Origin: Parasponia andersonii
Taxonomy: Eukaryota > Streptophyta > Magnoliopsida > Rosales > Cannabaceae
Direction: 5' to 3'
Assembly (NCBI GenBank): GCA_002914805.1
Contig: JXTB01000006.1
Span: 854,267 to 918,266 of the forward strand
DNA length: 64,000 nucleotides
Within the stretch, counting starts at the first letter, position 1, and each line of letters begins with the position of its first letter. A program made the position numbers and the translations under genes. This document shows positions 35,432-48,604 of the stretch, one piece after another. The notes beneath the pieces are model-generated. The model made no database searches and had not been told where the DNA came from. It saw only the letters and a program-made list of their open reading frames with translations.

Positions 35432-38300
35432 CTAAAAGAGAAGGGTTTGAGAGTAGGGGTGGTGGGTTGGGGTAATCCGGTCTGCTTCATTGGGCGAGAC
35501 GCGAGAGAGAGAATCAGAGAGGTAGACGACGAAAGAAATGAAGCTATAAAGAAAACGAGTGAAATTTCAGGGGATATATTTGCAGAGCTTCTTCTTGGTT
35601 TCAGTTCCAGAATATCGCAATAAAATACTTTTAAACCGTGTTTGGTTTATTAATTATTTTATTTATTATTATTAATGTTTTTTTTTAATGTTACCAAATT
35701 TATAGATTTCTTGCCATCTTTTGATTAAAGGAAAAAAAAAAAAACATTTATTCGATTCTTAATTCTATATTGGCTATTGTGGTTTCTTAAATGTGTTCAG
35801 TGAATTTGGTAAATTGTATTAAAGAGGGAATTTTTATATAAAAGATCATTTATAAAGAGGGGGAGTATGCAGTCTCCATATGAATTTCAATAGTTAAGAA
35901 ATAACTGAAAAAGGATATATATTATTAGATAATGGTTATCCTTCTTAAGAAGTAGAAGAAGATTATTTTGGATTAAGTAAATCTATGAGTAAATTTACAC
36001 CAAATAATGTGCTGTTATGATTTAAATCTCAGTTTATTTCAAAATAAGAGCATACTATTTATATTGTTGTTGTTTATAATTATCTCTTATTATTATTTTT
36101 AAACAAAATAATCATGTCATATTCATTAATAAAATTTGAATTGACTACGTTTTAGGATGATGCGCCCGATGGACTACAATTTTTTTTATTTTATATTTCC
36201 ATAAAATTCACTTGAGTTCCACCGTGAAATAGTCATAAGAACAAATTCACGATACAATAGTTATCATACACGCCACTATTGCTATTACTCTAGTAGAGTA
36301 CTCACTTTAATTATGTACATAACGGCATTCGAATGAACCGTGACTTTTAGAGTATCCATTATTGATCTCTTCACGAAGAAAATTTCTTATTCCTCAAAAA
36401 AAAAAATATATATATATATATATGAAAAGTTCAAAACTTCTGACAAAAAGAAAAATTCATATTCTGTCCAGAGAAAGAAAATCTATGCTTTTTTTTTGGA
36501 GGGGGTAGGAAGGTAAGGAATTGTTAGAATCTAACGTAAAAAAAAAAAAAATGTAGAACTCCTTGCATGAGATTGAACTTCCTTTTTGTAATGAAAAATC
36601 ATTTATATATTATTCTACCCTTCCTTTTTTTTCTTTCCTTTTTTTCTGAAAAAAAAAAAGTAGAACGGGTGAATAATTACTCTAATTATATATTATTCAA
36701 AAACAATTACTCTAATTATATTAAGGATGGAAAGAAATGTGAAATAAGTGAAGACGATGGATATTATAAAAACGAGGCACCCGGGCACGTGTGACAGAAA
36801 ATCTCCCGTTTACGCGCCTGGTTTGGGCGGAATGAAGCACGTGCGTTCATTATGAATTCACGAACACGTAAGCAGGAATTTATGAGACAGGTGGCGGAGT
36901 TTGACTGAAAGGCTGCCATATATGATTTCTTTTTGCCCCCAACAACGAATTAAAATAATTAAAAAGAAAATCATATTTTGACCAACATATGATTTTTATT
37001 TTTTATTTTTTTAACTAAAAGAACAATTTTTTTTTGTAATGTTGAAAACAAAATGAAAAACTATAACTTGAAAAACATTCACCCGGAGAATTATCCATCT
37101 TATTTAACTTTATCTGTGATTAGTCTATCTAATATCTACAACATTAGAAAATGGAAAAATGAAGGAGAAGAAGGAGAATTATCTAGCACCAGTCAAATAC
37201 CATGAATTATACGTCTGTTTGTTAGAAAAATGAAACTGAGGGAAAATGAAAGTTTTTTAAATTCGAGTTTTTTTTTAATTATTTAATCAATCTTTTTGAA
37301 GTCATTATTGTTATATTGTTTTTTAGGGGGTAAAAGGAGGTGGTTTCGTACTTTGGTTCCTTTGTAGCTCTATTTAGAAAGACTATGGTCAAACGCGTCT
37401 ATGACAAATAAGGGCTTAGTCCTCCGCCTTCCAATCCCAAAATCCCATATAAAGCCTTGCCGATGTTGATTTGTTGGAACTTATATGTGGGGACAATAAG
37501 GGTATTGTGTATTTATTTTCTTTTTTATTTCTTTTTCCAAAAGTTAACCGTATGATTTCTATGCATTTGAAAACGATTTAGATTATTTATATTTTTATAT
37601 ATTTTGTAAAATAATGAATTTAGAGAGTTATATATACTTATATATTTAAATTTTAGAGTTTAAAAATTATTAGTATATTATTATGTTGTATATTTTGTTG
37701 ATTAGGAAAAGAATGTAGTATTTTTATCTTAATTTTTTAAATATTTTATTATTATCAATGAATAATGGGTAACCATAATTTTTTCCATTATTCGTTGGTT
37801 AATACTCGCACCGTCTCCGTATCGAAAAGAATAGTTAATAGGACATGTATAGTATTGTGATTGGCTTTCAGGGATAGAGATGGTAATTAGAAAACCGTCT
37901 CCTATCTGCCACATTGTCAGTCCTATATATTATATAAAATGTAACCCATGTAGAATAATTTAATATTTTATTGTTAATATATAATAATAATAATAACATT
38001 TAACCTTTTTCAAAGATTAAAAAAGATATATAGAACAAGCATCTTATTATATTTTGAACAAGAAAGTTTATTATAAACTATTCTATGCATACGAAGATAT
38101 TAGACTATATGACCGAGCAATGTTATAGAGCACTAGTCCTATCCAATATCACAATGTTGTGTTAGTCTATTACCGGTGATTCTAATTAGATATTTGGATA
38201 CTTATACATATTTTTCAAACAATATTACTAAATTTATGGTCTTTTAGAAATAATACAATTTTTTAGAGCATTTTTCTAAATACTTTGAGAGCTAGAAAAT
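35432..38300. other. Upstream region of the receptor kinase and intergenic DNA
   Basis: 35440-35560 is a purine-rich (gagagaga) probable 5' leader on the minus strand. The rest is AT-rich with microsatellites (36409-36422) and poly(A/T) tracts. G-box motifs cluster at 36.78-36.87 kb. No gene is supported. Confidence 0.5.
36783..36872. promoter_or_regulatory. G-box/ACGT cluster upstream of the receptor kinase
   Basis: Two CACGTG G-boxes (36785-36790 and 36838-36843) and an ACACGT core near 36865 occur within 90 bp. The second sits in a near-perfect palindrome at 36831-36851 (aatgaagcacgtgc, then ttcatt). G-boxes bind bZIP and bHLH factors. The site is about 1.4 kb upstream of the kinase start, so a role is only inferred. 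Confidence 0.4.
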
Positions 38301-38329
38301 CCTGTGACATTTTAGTAAATAAGTCATTT

Positions 38330-38950
38330 TTTTTTGTAGGAAACCACAAAGGTTTCCTATTAACAGAATTTTTATATGTAAATAAATCACAAGAAACTAC
38401 AAAAGTTTCCTAGAAACTAATTTGGTTTTTCTTAATAAAATGTCGTGTACGTAAGTAAATCAAAGAAAACTATAAACATTAGTTTCTTTTTTGCCAAAAT
38501 GTCTTATAACTAAGTAAATCATAGAAAACTACGAAATTTTTTTGAAAACTATTATAGTTTCTTTTTAGCAGAATGTCGTATAGCTAAGTAAATCACATAA
38601 AACCACAAAAATTTTCTGGTTATTGCTCAAATTAATTTGGTATCTATTTAAAACTAATTTGGTTTTTGGTTACTACTTAAAACCACAAGGTTTTTACTCG
38701 TAACTAATTTTATTTCCATTAGAATTCTACTTGAAAATACCAATTTGGTTCTAGTTTCTAAAGTAACCAATCACAAAAGATTGGTTATTCAAATTATTTT
38801 TTTGTTACTTTTTGAAACTAATTTAGTTTTCATTTGAAACTAATTTGATTCCCACACGAAACTAATTTAGTTTCAACTCGAAACTATTTTGATTCCCACA
38901 CAAAACTAATTTAGATTCCACTCAAAATTATTTAATGCTAATTTGATTTT
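38330..38950. repeat. Degenerate minisatellite, two related motif families
   Basis: 38385-38600 repeats an aagtaaatcaca.gaaaactac unit about every 60-75 bp, with gttt.cttt and aa.atgtc parts. 38630-38945 changes to short units around gaaactaatttagtttc or gaaactaatttgattcc. The copies are diverged, and no coding function is visible. Confidence 0.7.
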
Positions 38951-41900
38951 TAGTTTCAAGAATAACAATAACTAAATTTTTTTAGAGAACTAAATTAATT
39001 TGAGCTGTAAATGCAGAGTCTATAGTTTCTTTCTTTATTTTTTATGGAAAAGAAAGTACTAATGACAAATATCCAAGAAGATCAACAATATCCAGAAAAG
39101 ATGAATCCGCATTTGAGATTCTATACCAACAAGGAAGAATAATAAGAAATGCTAAATACTAATAAATAGGAAAAGGCTCAAATCTACATTAATATCAACA
39201 AAGCAAGCTGAAGGTCGTAAATAATAAAAAAATTGATAAAGAAACAAACCAATCCAGTAAAGAGATAATTATTGCAATCACGACCAAACTAAGTACGAGC
39301 AAATAAGCCTTTCAAAAAAAAAAAAAACAATAAGTATAATCAAATACATAATAATCAGCTTAAATTTTTAAAATTAATAAATGGAATAAACCAAGCAATC
39401 AAAATTTTGTTCTGTCATTATATCAAGCATATTGTGTGTATCTTCTCCTCTAGGCACTTAAAACAAGTCAGTCGTCTTATCAAACAACTTATCTGCATTT
39501 ACTCTTCAAACAACTAGCCAAACTAAGTACTAGCAAATGCAAATTAATCAACTTAATTTTTTTTTAAAAAAAAAAAAAAAAACAAACAAACAAACAAATA
39601 AAGGGAAAAGCCAAGTCGGAATCTTCTATAGCTTTGGAATGAGAAATCTATGGAAAGTTGAGGAAGCTTCTTGAATTCCATAGAAGGATTGCCGAAATCC
39701 TAGAATGACTGATTCTTCAAAGGAAGGGGAAGGGGAAGGGGAAGGGGATTAAGATGAGAAAGAGTATGAGAGGTATCGATGATCTCTAAAATGCAATTAG
39801 GTCTTATACGAGTCTCAATTAAAATGTAATTATAATTATCTAATATCAAATTGATACATCATATAATGTTGAGTACTATACGATATTTTATAGCATTATT
39901 CTATATGACCTATGCTATTTATTTTATTGGGAGGAGTATTAGCATTATTCTTGTTTGAATAAATCACATTAATAGCCATTTAATTATGCATGTTGTATAA
40001 TTTTAGTCCTTAAATTTTATTTTTATAGTAATGATCTCTAAATTATATAATTGTTGTAACAATGACTCTTTTGTCATAAACTGTTAAATATTGATAGAAA
40101 AAAAGTCATTACAAAGAACACATTTTAGTAACTATGGTAAAAAAAAAAATGAAACTACAATTTTCTACTTACATAGTATATATCCAAATTTATGCAATTA
40201 TTACGACAATGATCATTTTTTTCACAAATTGTTAAATTTTTAACATAAATAAGCCATATACAAAGTATATAATTTGGTAATTATAGTTAAGAATGATATA
40301 TTGACTCATAAAAGTAAATTTTGTCCAATTAACTTTGTCCATGACTATTCTGTTAAAATCTAATAATTACTTAATCCAGTGGCTATTAATATGTAAATTG
40401 AAAGGTCGGGACTAAAATGATAAATGAATATAAGTCAATAGCCATTACTATTATTAACTATTTTTTTTTCTATTCTCTTATCTTATTATTTAATATGTAG
40501 ACTTTATTATATTTTATAATATTTATCAAAACTAATCTTATGGGACACATGATATTATAAAAGAGTAATATTATAGGATACCTTAAATAATTATTACGTT
40601 AAAGTGTGATATTTTAGATGAATTCACGTGTCAATAAATTAGAGAGCGGAAAAGAAAGTAGTTTTAAAAACTCATTTATTTATTTATGTGTTTTATTTCA
40701 TATTATGCTATTGCACATAATAATAAGAATGTGGCCAATCCTTGTCCTACATATTTCAATCATTGCAAGGAAATGAGTAAAGCTTCGAGAGTCCTCAAAT
40801 TTTGAAGACTTCAATCTTTGATTTTTCTAAACTATTTTTCTTTATCAATCTATTACTTGAAAAGCGACAAAGAAAAAGTTTTTGCAGTAAATTGTGGTTC
40901 ATTGACCAGACTTTAGGGAATGTCACTCATTAAGCTTCGAATTATGGGTATTACGTAATAATGTGATAACGAAGAGAGATATGCTAGCAACGTTGCATCA
41001 CAAACCGTTTATTCTTGTAAGTCGCACTATGAAACCCTCGTAGACCAATTGAAAAATGCGGTTGTATTGGTTAGAATTCTAAGTAAGAAATTAGAATAAA
41101 TAACACATTTACTTAGGTTACTTGTTCTCTTGTCTAAATTCAGTCACAGCTAATTAGATTCAACTTGTATTATTCTAGTTTAATCACTTTGTAAAATAAT
41201 AACTTTTTCGGTTATCACTATTGTATATAACACAATTTTTTGTAATGTTTTCATTAGTTTCTTGAAACCCGCTTATTATCTCAAAAAAAAAAGAAAAAAA
41301 AGAAACCCGATTATAAAATAAATAAAATGGTCGTCAACTCAGCTTCCTTTCTAAAGCTATATCTTTTTGATAAACCACTAGCCAACAAGGCATCTCTTAG
41401 TAATGAACTATTAAACATGCTAATATTAGCTTGACCAAGGAGCTGTTAATTTACCCCTTTTTTTTTCATGATGCTTTGGAACATTCTAACATATCTAAGG
41501 AATCCCTAAAACAGCTCAAAAGAAGCATGAAAAAAATGTTAAGATGCCACATGCCAGCTCAATAAGTTGACATAGGCCTTTTTTATATAGAAACCGAGGA
41601 GTCATGTAGTAAATAGTTCTGCCTATATGAAATAAAACAAGAATGAAACAAAGAATATCAAGTTTAAAGTGTTTGTCCCAACTGGATCAGTTGAAGTAAC
41701 TAAATAGCTGTCCAATGTAAGAGAGTAAATATTGTAAAGGTAAAGACCAACCAAAATAAAGAACTTAACTAATAAACTCTATTCCCAAGCTTGTTGTTGT
41801 AATCATAACTGTTGTGCAAGATTAGAACATTGGTAATACATAACTTATATAATTATGTTTTTTCGGTGAATAAGATATTGTTTCTGGGATAAGACTGTTG

Positions 41901-43787
41901 AAGAGGAGTCATACATACACAATCTTGTTGCATCTTCATATTATAGGTATAATAATTTCTCAGGACAATAATCATCTTCTCAAATGTGTGACTGCGCTTT
42001 CTGAAGGTGCAAATAATTATCATGAATTTTTCTTTTAATTAAGGCATTGACCATATTGCCAGGTGATTCCAGACCTGTATAGAAGACATCTAAGATATGT
42101 ATCATGTATGTTATGTATACCGCTTTAATATTTTTGCTGTTATCTTTGTGTCACATTTTCTGTAGTCCTGCAATTTGACTTGACCATTCAAGTTTAATAA
42201 GTAGCAGTTTATACCCTCTTGCATAAACCAAACCATGATCTCAAAATTTTTGTATTCCTCCACAAGTACATGAGGTAGGCCATAACTGGAATTTGTGTCT
42301 GTTATCTTATTAAACTGGGTATTGAAGACGAGATTTAGTACAAAGTTTTGCCTTTTTATTTAGATGATCATGTACTTGTTTTCCTCATTTTAATTAAAGA
42401 TTTAGTTGAAATTTAGAAGAACAATGAAAACCAAGAAACTCAAGCTATTATGGAATTAGTTTAAGAGGAAGAAAAAGTTGCTGAAACTCTGGAAAGTCAT
42501 GTTCGAGATTCAGCTTGTCTGAATTTGTCAATTTTTACACGACACTTGAAGATGCGGACATGAAAATATGGAATTGAATTATCGAAAGGCAACTTTAGAA
42601 AAGCGAAAAATATAAAAATGTAGGGTGGTCATCTTCAAAAAGAATGCAAAACTAACACAAAATTAAAGATGGATAAAAAGCGTTGAAAGTTAGGAGCCAT
42701 CCTTGACAAGGAAAAAGTTGTCATAAGCCGCCGCTTGAACTGTTGCTTTTTGTTATTTGTTTAGACCAGCTTTAGGTGCATGAAAAGCTGTAAAAGTCTT
42801 AGGTGATAACCTGAATTCTAACATAATGTCGATACATGCAAAGATAAGACTCATCTCTAGTACATCATTAACGACTTATACAATGAGTTCACTGTCCACA
42901 TGGCTATGCAGAGTGTCCTAGTTGTGCCTCATTAACACAGACAGCCAGACAATTTCAAGATGCGCTGGCTCAGAAGATCAAGTTGGGGACGAGTCAAAAG
43001 ATGGCCACAAGCTTACATAGGTGAAAATTTTTCTTGGGGTAATTTAACTCAACCTAGTATTAACTATTACAGGGCTTAATTATTATCTTTATGGCTCCGG
43101 CCAATGGTCAGAGCAAGTGAAAGAAAGATGCAAGGTTTGGCTAAAACTCTCGAGTGATAGATTGTGTCCATCGCCTTCCAAAGGCTGGTGTCCATCCTAT
43201 GACAGCTCCAACGAAGATGATGATAGTTAACTAATTCGATACATGTAAACTTGGACTTTCCACACATGCCAGTCAATGCAGCATTCATTTTATCCAACTA
43301 TATTCATGGCTATTGCTATCTAGGACCTTGTGATCAAGAACCAAACCTAGAAATATTAGGTACTTTAAAGCACATATAAGAACATTTCAGCAGAAAAATA
43401 GTTGTCAGCTCTTGCCAAACGATAGTCTGAGGGAAGGTAGAATAAATTGGGACACGTGAAATGTGTGAACTGCTAATAAATATTGACAACAATTGTACAA
43501 AGTTGCAATAAGAGTATAAACAACATCCAAGAGAACTGCAAGCCTATGAACAGAGTTTCAGAAGAATCAGAATTCTTTAAAAAATGTACATAGATAAATG
43601 GTGTGCCTATATATATATATATATATATATATAGCCACCACATGATGCGGCGGCTAAACTTTTGATAAGGATCAGCTTTAATCAACATCTACAAATTGAT
43701 GCTATACAAAACTTGGGTCCAATAGTGAGATGCCGCTTCAAACAGAATAGCAGTTAAGGGTTGCAGAAAAGAATGGGACTTTCATTA
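38951..43787. other. AT-rich intergenic DNA and 3' flank of the phosphatase
   Basis: A short (GAAGGG)n run lies at 39720-39750. A poly(A) tract with (aaac)n lies at 39566-39600. 42.0-43.4 kb is less AT-biased and might include a non-coding transcript, but no frame shows family motifs. An (AT)n microsatellite lies at 43613-43634, inside the likely 3' flank. No gene is supported. Confidence 0.45.
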
Positions 43788-45881
43788 CTACCCATCCACG
43801 GACGTCCAACCAGTTGAAGGAATTCCTTGCTTTTGAAACCATTCGGGCATGTGGAACCTTTGATAGAGCATGGGTCTGACATCTTCCTGATGAGAGAGTT
43901 CCTTGAGAAGTGGAAGAAGGACATCCAAAAGCTGGTAGACAAATATAAGAAAAAAGATAATTGCTCAGCAAGTGATAGCAGGATGCAGATAGAGAGAATA
44001 TCGATTATTAGATCTTAGAGACCTGTGTGTCATGCGGTTGCCCAGCAGAAAAAGGAATGCATGGAATTCCATTCACTGGCTGCAACAAGAAGCTAAAGGG
44101 ATTGTTGTCAACAATCACTACACGGCACATGTCTTTTGCTAGGCCGGAGAGATCCTTAACGTGCTCGCGATACTCCCTGTATGAATCCAGCATCAAAAGT
44201 TATTACTGAACCAACGAAAACTAGTAGCGGGATGAACAGACAAGAATTTCGTCACTACAAAAAAAATACTTGAATTAATTAGCCAAAATGATAATAAGAA
44301 CTGAATTGTCTTGTAATCAAAAAAGAATATAAACCATTATACAATGTTTTCCACCGGATTTAACTCATGGTAATAAGAATGGTAAGAAACTTGTGCAGTC
44401 AAACTAATGAGCCATTTAAAAATGACAGAATACAATAATAGAATGGTAAATGCAAGTGTTGAAGATAGCAAGAAGTAAGCCAGTCAGTTACACAGCCAGT
44501 CATAGATCCTAGTATGACCCCTCTAGCAAAGACGAAAAAAATGCAAGAGATCAACCATGATACAAAAGCAGTTAATTGGATTTGGACAAAGGAATCCAAT
44601 CAAAAACCCTCACTAATTCCTAACAGATTACCACACAGGTGGAAGGAAACGTCATAAAGCTGTGGTGCAACACTAAGTAACATTCAATTGACATGCAGAA
44701 CAAAGACACACTGTAACCATTCAACAAAAAGGGCTCCCCATTTCAGCATCTATAATCTATAAGGAGGGTAGGCCAAGCATTACTTACGTGCTAATTGTTG
44801 AAGGTCGATAAAGTCGACGACTGAATAGATTCTCCGCATCTATTTTATCAACGAGAGGTCTAGCATAACCTGTGTTTCATGTTCAAAACAGTAGGATTAA
44901 GAAAAGGGTAACGCCCCCAACAACCCTTCAGCCCCCAAAAGCATAAAAGGGCAAAGAGCAAAGAACTCAAACGCATTCAAAGCAATCAGCAAACCTTCAA
45001 GACCGGCAGTAAACAGCACAAGATCAGCGAATTCGCCTAGTTGTTTCAAGAATTCGCGCAATCCGGGACGCTCAAACACCGTCACATAATTGATCTTAGG
45101 CCTTCCTTCACATTCCTTCAAATCCCAACACACCCAAGTAAGTATCATACTCTTTTTATCATTTGAACTAACACAATTTAAACAAACAGCTTTGTTAAGC
45201 AAAAGCACCTTATCAGAAGAGAAGCACTCAAGCTCAAACCACTTCAACCCAGCTTCCGTTGCTTGGTTCCGTACACCGGGAGGCAAGCTAGACGTCTCGT
45301 ATGCACACACTAGAGTCTCGTCCAAGTCAAGCACGACCTAGTAAAACCACCGCATCTTTGTTCATTATTTCTTATTTTATCACCATATTTTTCGTTAAAT
45401 TACTAATTTTCATGAACTAGTTCCTACTATTCCATTTATAGAATTACGACTCATACAGACATATATAAATATATACCCATATATCCGCAAATACAATCTA
45501 TAGAGCTAAAATTAAATCAAAATACTTCCGTAGAAGCTATGTAAGAACGAAACTTAAGAGAACCGAAAGAAGTACCGTGAGTTTCTCGGTACGGTCATCG
45601 GAGTCGGCATCGGAATCGTGGACGTCGGCGATTTGGACGGCGGAGTCGGCCGGAAGGTCCTGGTCCGGCAACTCGATTACCGGCAAGGGTTTGAAAGAAG
45701 GAGAAGATGAAGACGAAGGAGAAGAGGAGGAGGAGGAAGAGAGAAGAGGGAGGTGGCCGAGAGCTCTAAGGATCTGAAGAAAGATCTGGAAGAAGAACCC
45801 TAACCAGTTCAACAGAGCTCTCCATGCTTGGACTGTTCTCGGCGAGTAAACCACCTCGCCTCCCTGAGTCAACTCAGCCAT
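43788..45881 (-). CDS. SCP/FCP1-like HAD phosphatase, At3g55960-like
   Basis: Six exons (45576-45881, 45209-45337, 44995-45115, 44788-44869, 44023-44176, 43788-43931) encode 311 residues. All introns are GT-AG and in phase. The N-terminus (MAELTQ, then WLGFFFQIFLQIL near residues 26-38) is hydrophobic and may attach to membrane. A serine-rich, acidic linker follows. The catalytic motif DLDETL gives D106 (nucleophile) and D108. Downstream are FERPGLREFLKQL, LFTAGLEGYARPLVD and the motif VDNNPFSF, as in CTD small-phosphatase NIF domains. The protein follows Arabidopsis At3g55960 almost residue for residue as I recall it. Dephosphorylation of Ser/Thr is the family activity; the substrate is unknown. 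Intron 2 (45116-45208) is 93 nt with no stop, so its retention would add 31 residues in frame. Confidence 0.93.
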
Positions 45882-46370
45882 TTTTGCCGGCGAGTTAAAA
45901 CGAAACGATGTGGCTCTGGTGCGCACGACGTTAACGTGTACACTCACACACACTCACTCTCCTCCAAAACAGGCTTCTTCGTAGTTGTATGGATTAGATT
46001 TATCGAAAACCAATCATACACTCCTCTCTCTCTCTTTCTTACTTTCTCTCTCTAGTCTCCTCCTCGGCGATGGCGCTACTTCGACGAAGTCTAGAGAGAG
46101 AAAGAGAAGAGCAAGTGGTGGAGGAGACTGAGAAAGTTCCGTACGCGCTGTAGAGGCGAGTGAATGAGGAGTTTTATTGACCATGAATCGTGAATGTTAT
46201 GGGGTGAAGGTTTTTGGTGAGTGGTGTGCACGCGCGGGAGGGAGAGAGTGGGTCGTAAAGACGTGGCGGAGAAAAGTAAGAAAAGAAAGGGAAGGAGGCC
46301 TATTGGGATAGTGAATCACGAAACCGCCAATCAGAAGAGACAATCTTTGGCTCTGTAAATACTAACGTTG

Positions 46371-46412
<42 letters not shown>

Positions 46413-48604
46413 TGACTAAAATCACCTGTCATGATTGAAAGCAAGAAAAATTAAAAACAAATAAAATTGAAAACAAAAAAACAAAACAAAAAGAAGGGAT
46501 AATGTCAAAATAAAAAATAAAAAAACCACATTTTTTCATTAATATACACATAAAATCATTTCCATTTTTACCATTGAATCTCACCATATTTAAATTTATA
46601 TCGGGTCAGTTTAGCATTGACATACTAAATTACGAGAGAAAAGAAAATGTTGGAAAAAAGTCTAAAATTTTAGTAAATTTAATCTACAAAATTATTACGT
46701 GATTTAAAAATAATACTTAAATATTTAATAAATTATAAATTATGTGTGTTGTAAAGTGATATTTTAAATAATTTTTATCATAGAAAGTGAATCAATTTTG
46801 AAAAATAATCATTACATTGTTTTCAAATTTTGCTTAAATTGTTGATTATGTAATAACTTTTAAAAATCTGACGCACTAGAACTAGCCAACACTTTACATT
46901 CTCAGATTTTTATTTGTTAAATGCTTTTAAAAGCTAAAAACAATAACTATAATCAATCCCAAATGAACCCATCAAAATAAGAGTTTAAAATTCTTACAAA
47001 ATAAGAGTTTAAAATTGTTACAAGAATTTCATTATTTATTAAGATTGTTAATTGACATATTTAGCCAAAAACAATCATTTAGATGAAAATATCCTTCCAA
47101 CACACACAAAAAAAAAAATTTGAGTTATGTTATCTAATTTTAAAAATTAAAAATATTTACTTTCAACAATTTTTAACTCTAATTTTGCATATATTAATAT
47201 ATATATATAAATATAACTGGTGGTATTTGATAAAAAAATACACAAATAGAAAGTTTTATTTAATTCTTGTTAAAAATGTAATTTTTTTATGAGAAGCAAA
47301 ATGTAGTGGATTTTCTTTTATATTATTGATAAATATATCATTTGGGTTAAAAAAAAAAACTCTGAAGTACTCATTTACTCTTTTTTGAAAGTTTATCGTT
47401 GATATTTATTTATAATTTTCTTCAAAAAAGTGTTATTATTTCACTTAATTCTATGTTGAGTCTTACGGTGATTATCTATTTAGTCTTACAATTGACATTT
47501 ATTTAGAATTATTTCACTTAATTATATGTTGAGTTTTATAATTTGATCATTATAAATAGATTCCATATCAGTAAATCATACGTCTAACTATAACAAATGT
47601 ATGATTTAGTTTTATGTTCTCTTTGGATTCATCTTAATCGAGATTTTATTCAAATTTTGTGTGAATTAGTTTTATTATTGCCAACTAATTTATTAGGATG
47701 TATTTTCACTAAATTTTCACGGATGTCTACAATAATTAATTAAGAAGGGAGTATTCATGACGAAAAGGTTTTTTTTTTCCTCGGTTGAATTCATTCTTTC
47801 TTTTTATTTGGGTTTTTTTTTCCCGGTAGTTGTATTCAATATTTAGTTCCTTTCGATTTTCTAGTTTTTATTTTTATTTTTATATTTTGGCTTTAGCAAT
47901 TTTCTCCTACCAGTCTATTTTAGGTACAAGCAGAGAAAAAACTACCATTATTTTTGTCTGATTTAGGAGGAAAAAGGATTAAAAGAAAGAAGGAAGATGG
48001 TCCACCGCCAATTTAGACTGATGCTCTCACTTCTCTTATTCACTTGCGGAATATTAACAGAAGTCAACAAATCCACATTTTGCTGGATTTTTTAAAAGTT
48101 ATTTATGACAATTTTATTGACTTTCTTTTCAGAGGCTAGCTTGAGATTTTATTTCTATTTATAAATCCAACCAAAAAAATAAAAATAAAAACAAAATAAA
48201 AGAAAAGCATTGCTGTTGATTATTGCCTACGCATTCATTAATTTATCATTCATCAAGATTCTCAGCACCTACTATAACAATCCCATGTACTAAAATGGAA
48301 TTCAGAAACCAACTCACTTACATGAAAATGTATTGTCTTTCCAAATATGTAATCACTTCGTAGATCGGTTACAAAAACCTATGGACAGACCATATTTTTG
48401 TACAGAAAAAACAAATAAAATAATATCATTTTATTGGTTATCATTCCAAAATATGTGAAAAGGAACTAGCAAGTAAAACTGTGTACAAAACCAAAATTGC
48501 AAATGAAAAATGCATTCCTTATTTCCAATCCAGTGTGAATATGGGCTCAAAAATGCTATTAGCTCCATGAAGAGAAGCAATTATCAGGCTCATTATCTGA
48601 GAGA
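45882..48604. other. Intergenic DNA with a CT microsatellite
   Basis: 45882-46150 is the pyrimidine/purine-rich probable leader of the phosphatase. A (CT)n tract lies at 46376-46408. The remainder is AT-rich without a gene. 48430-48435 carries tttatt, that is AATAAA for the minus-strand kinase, about 170 nt past its stop. Confidence 0.5.
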
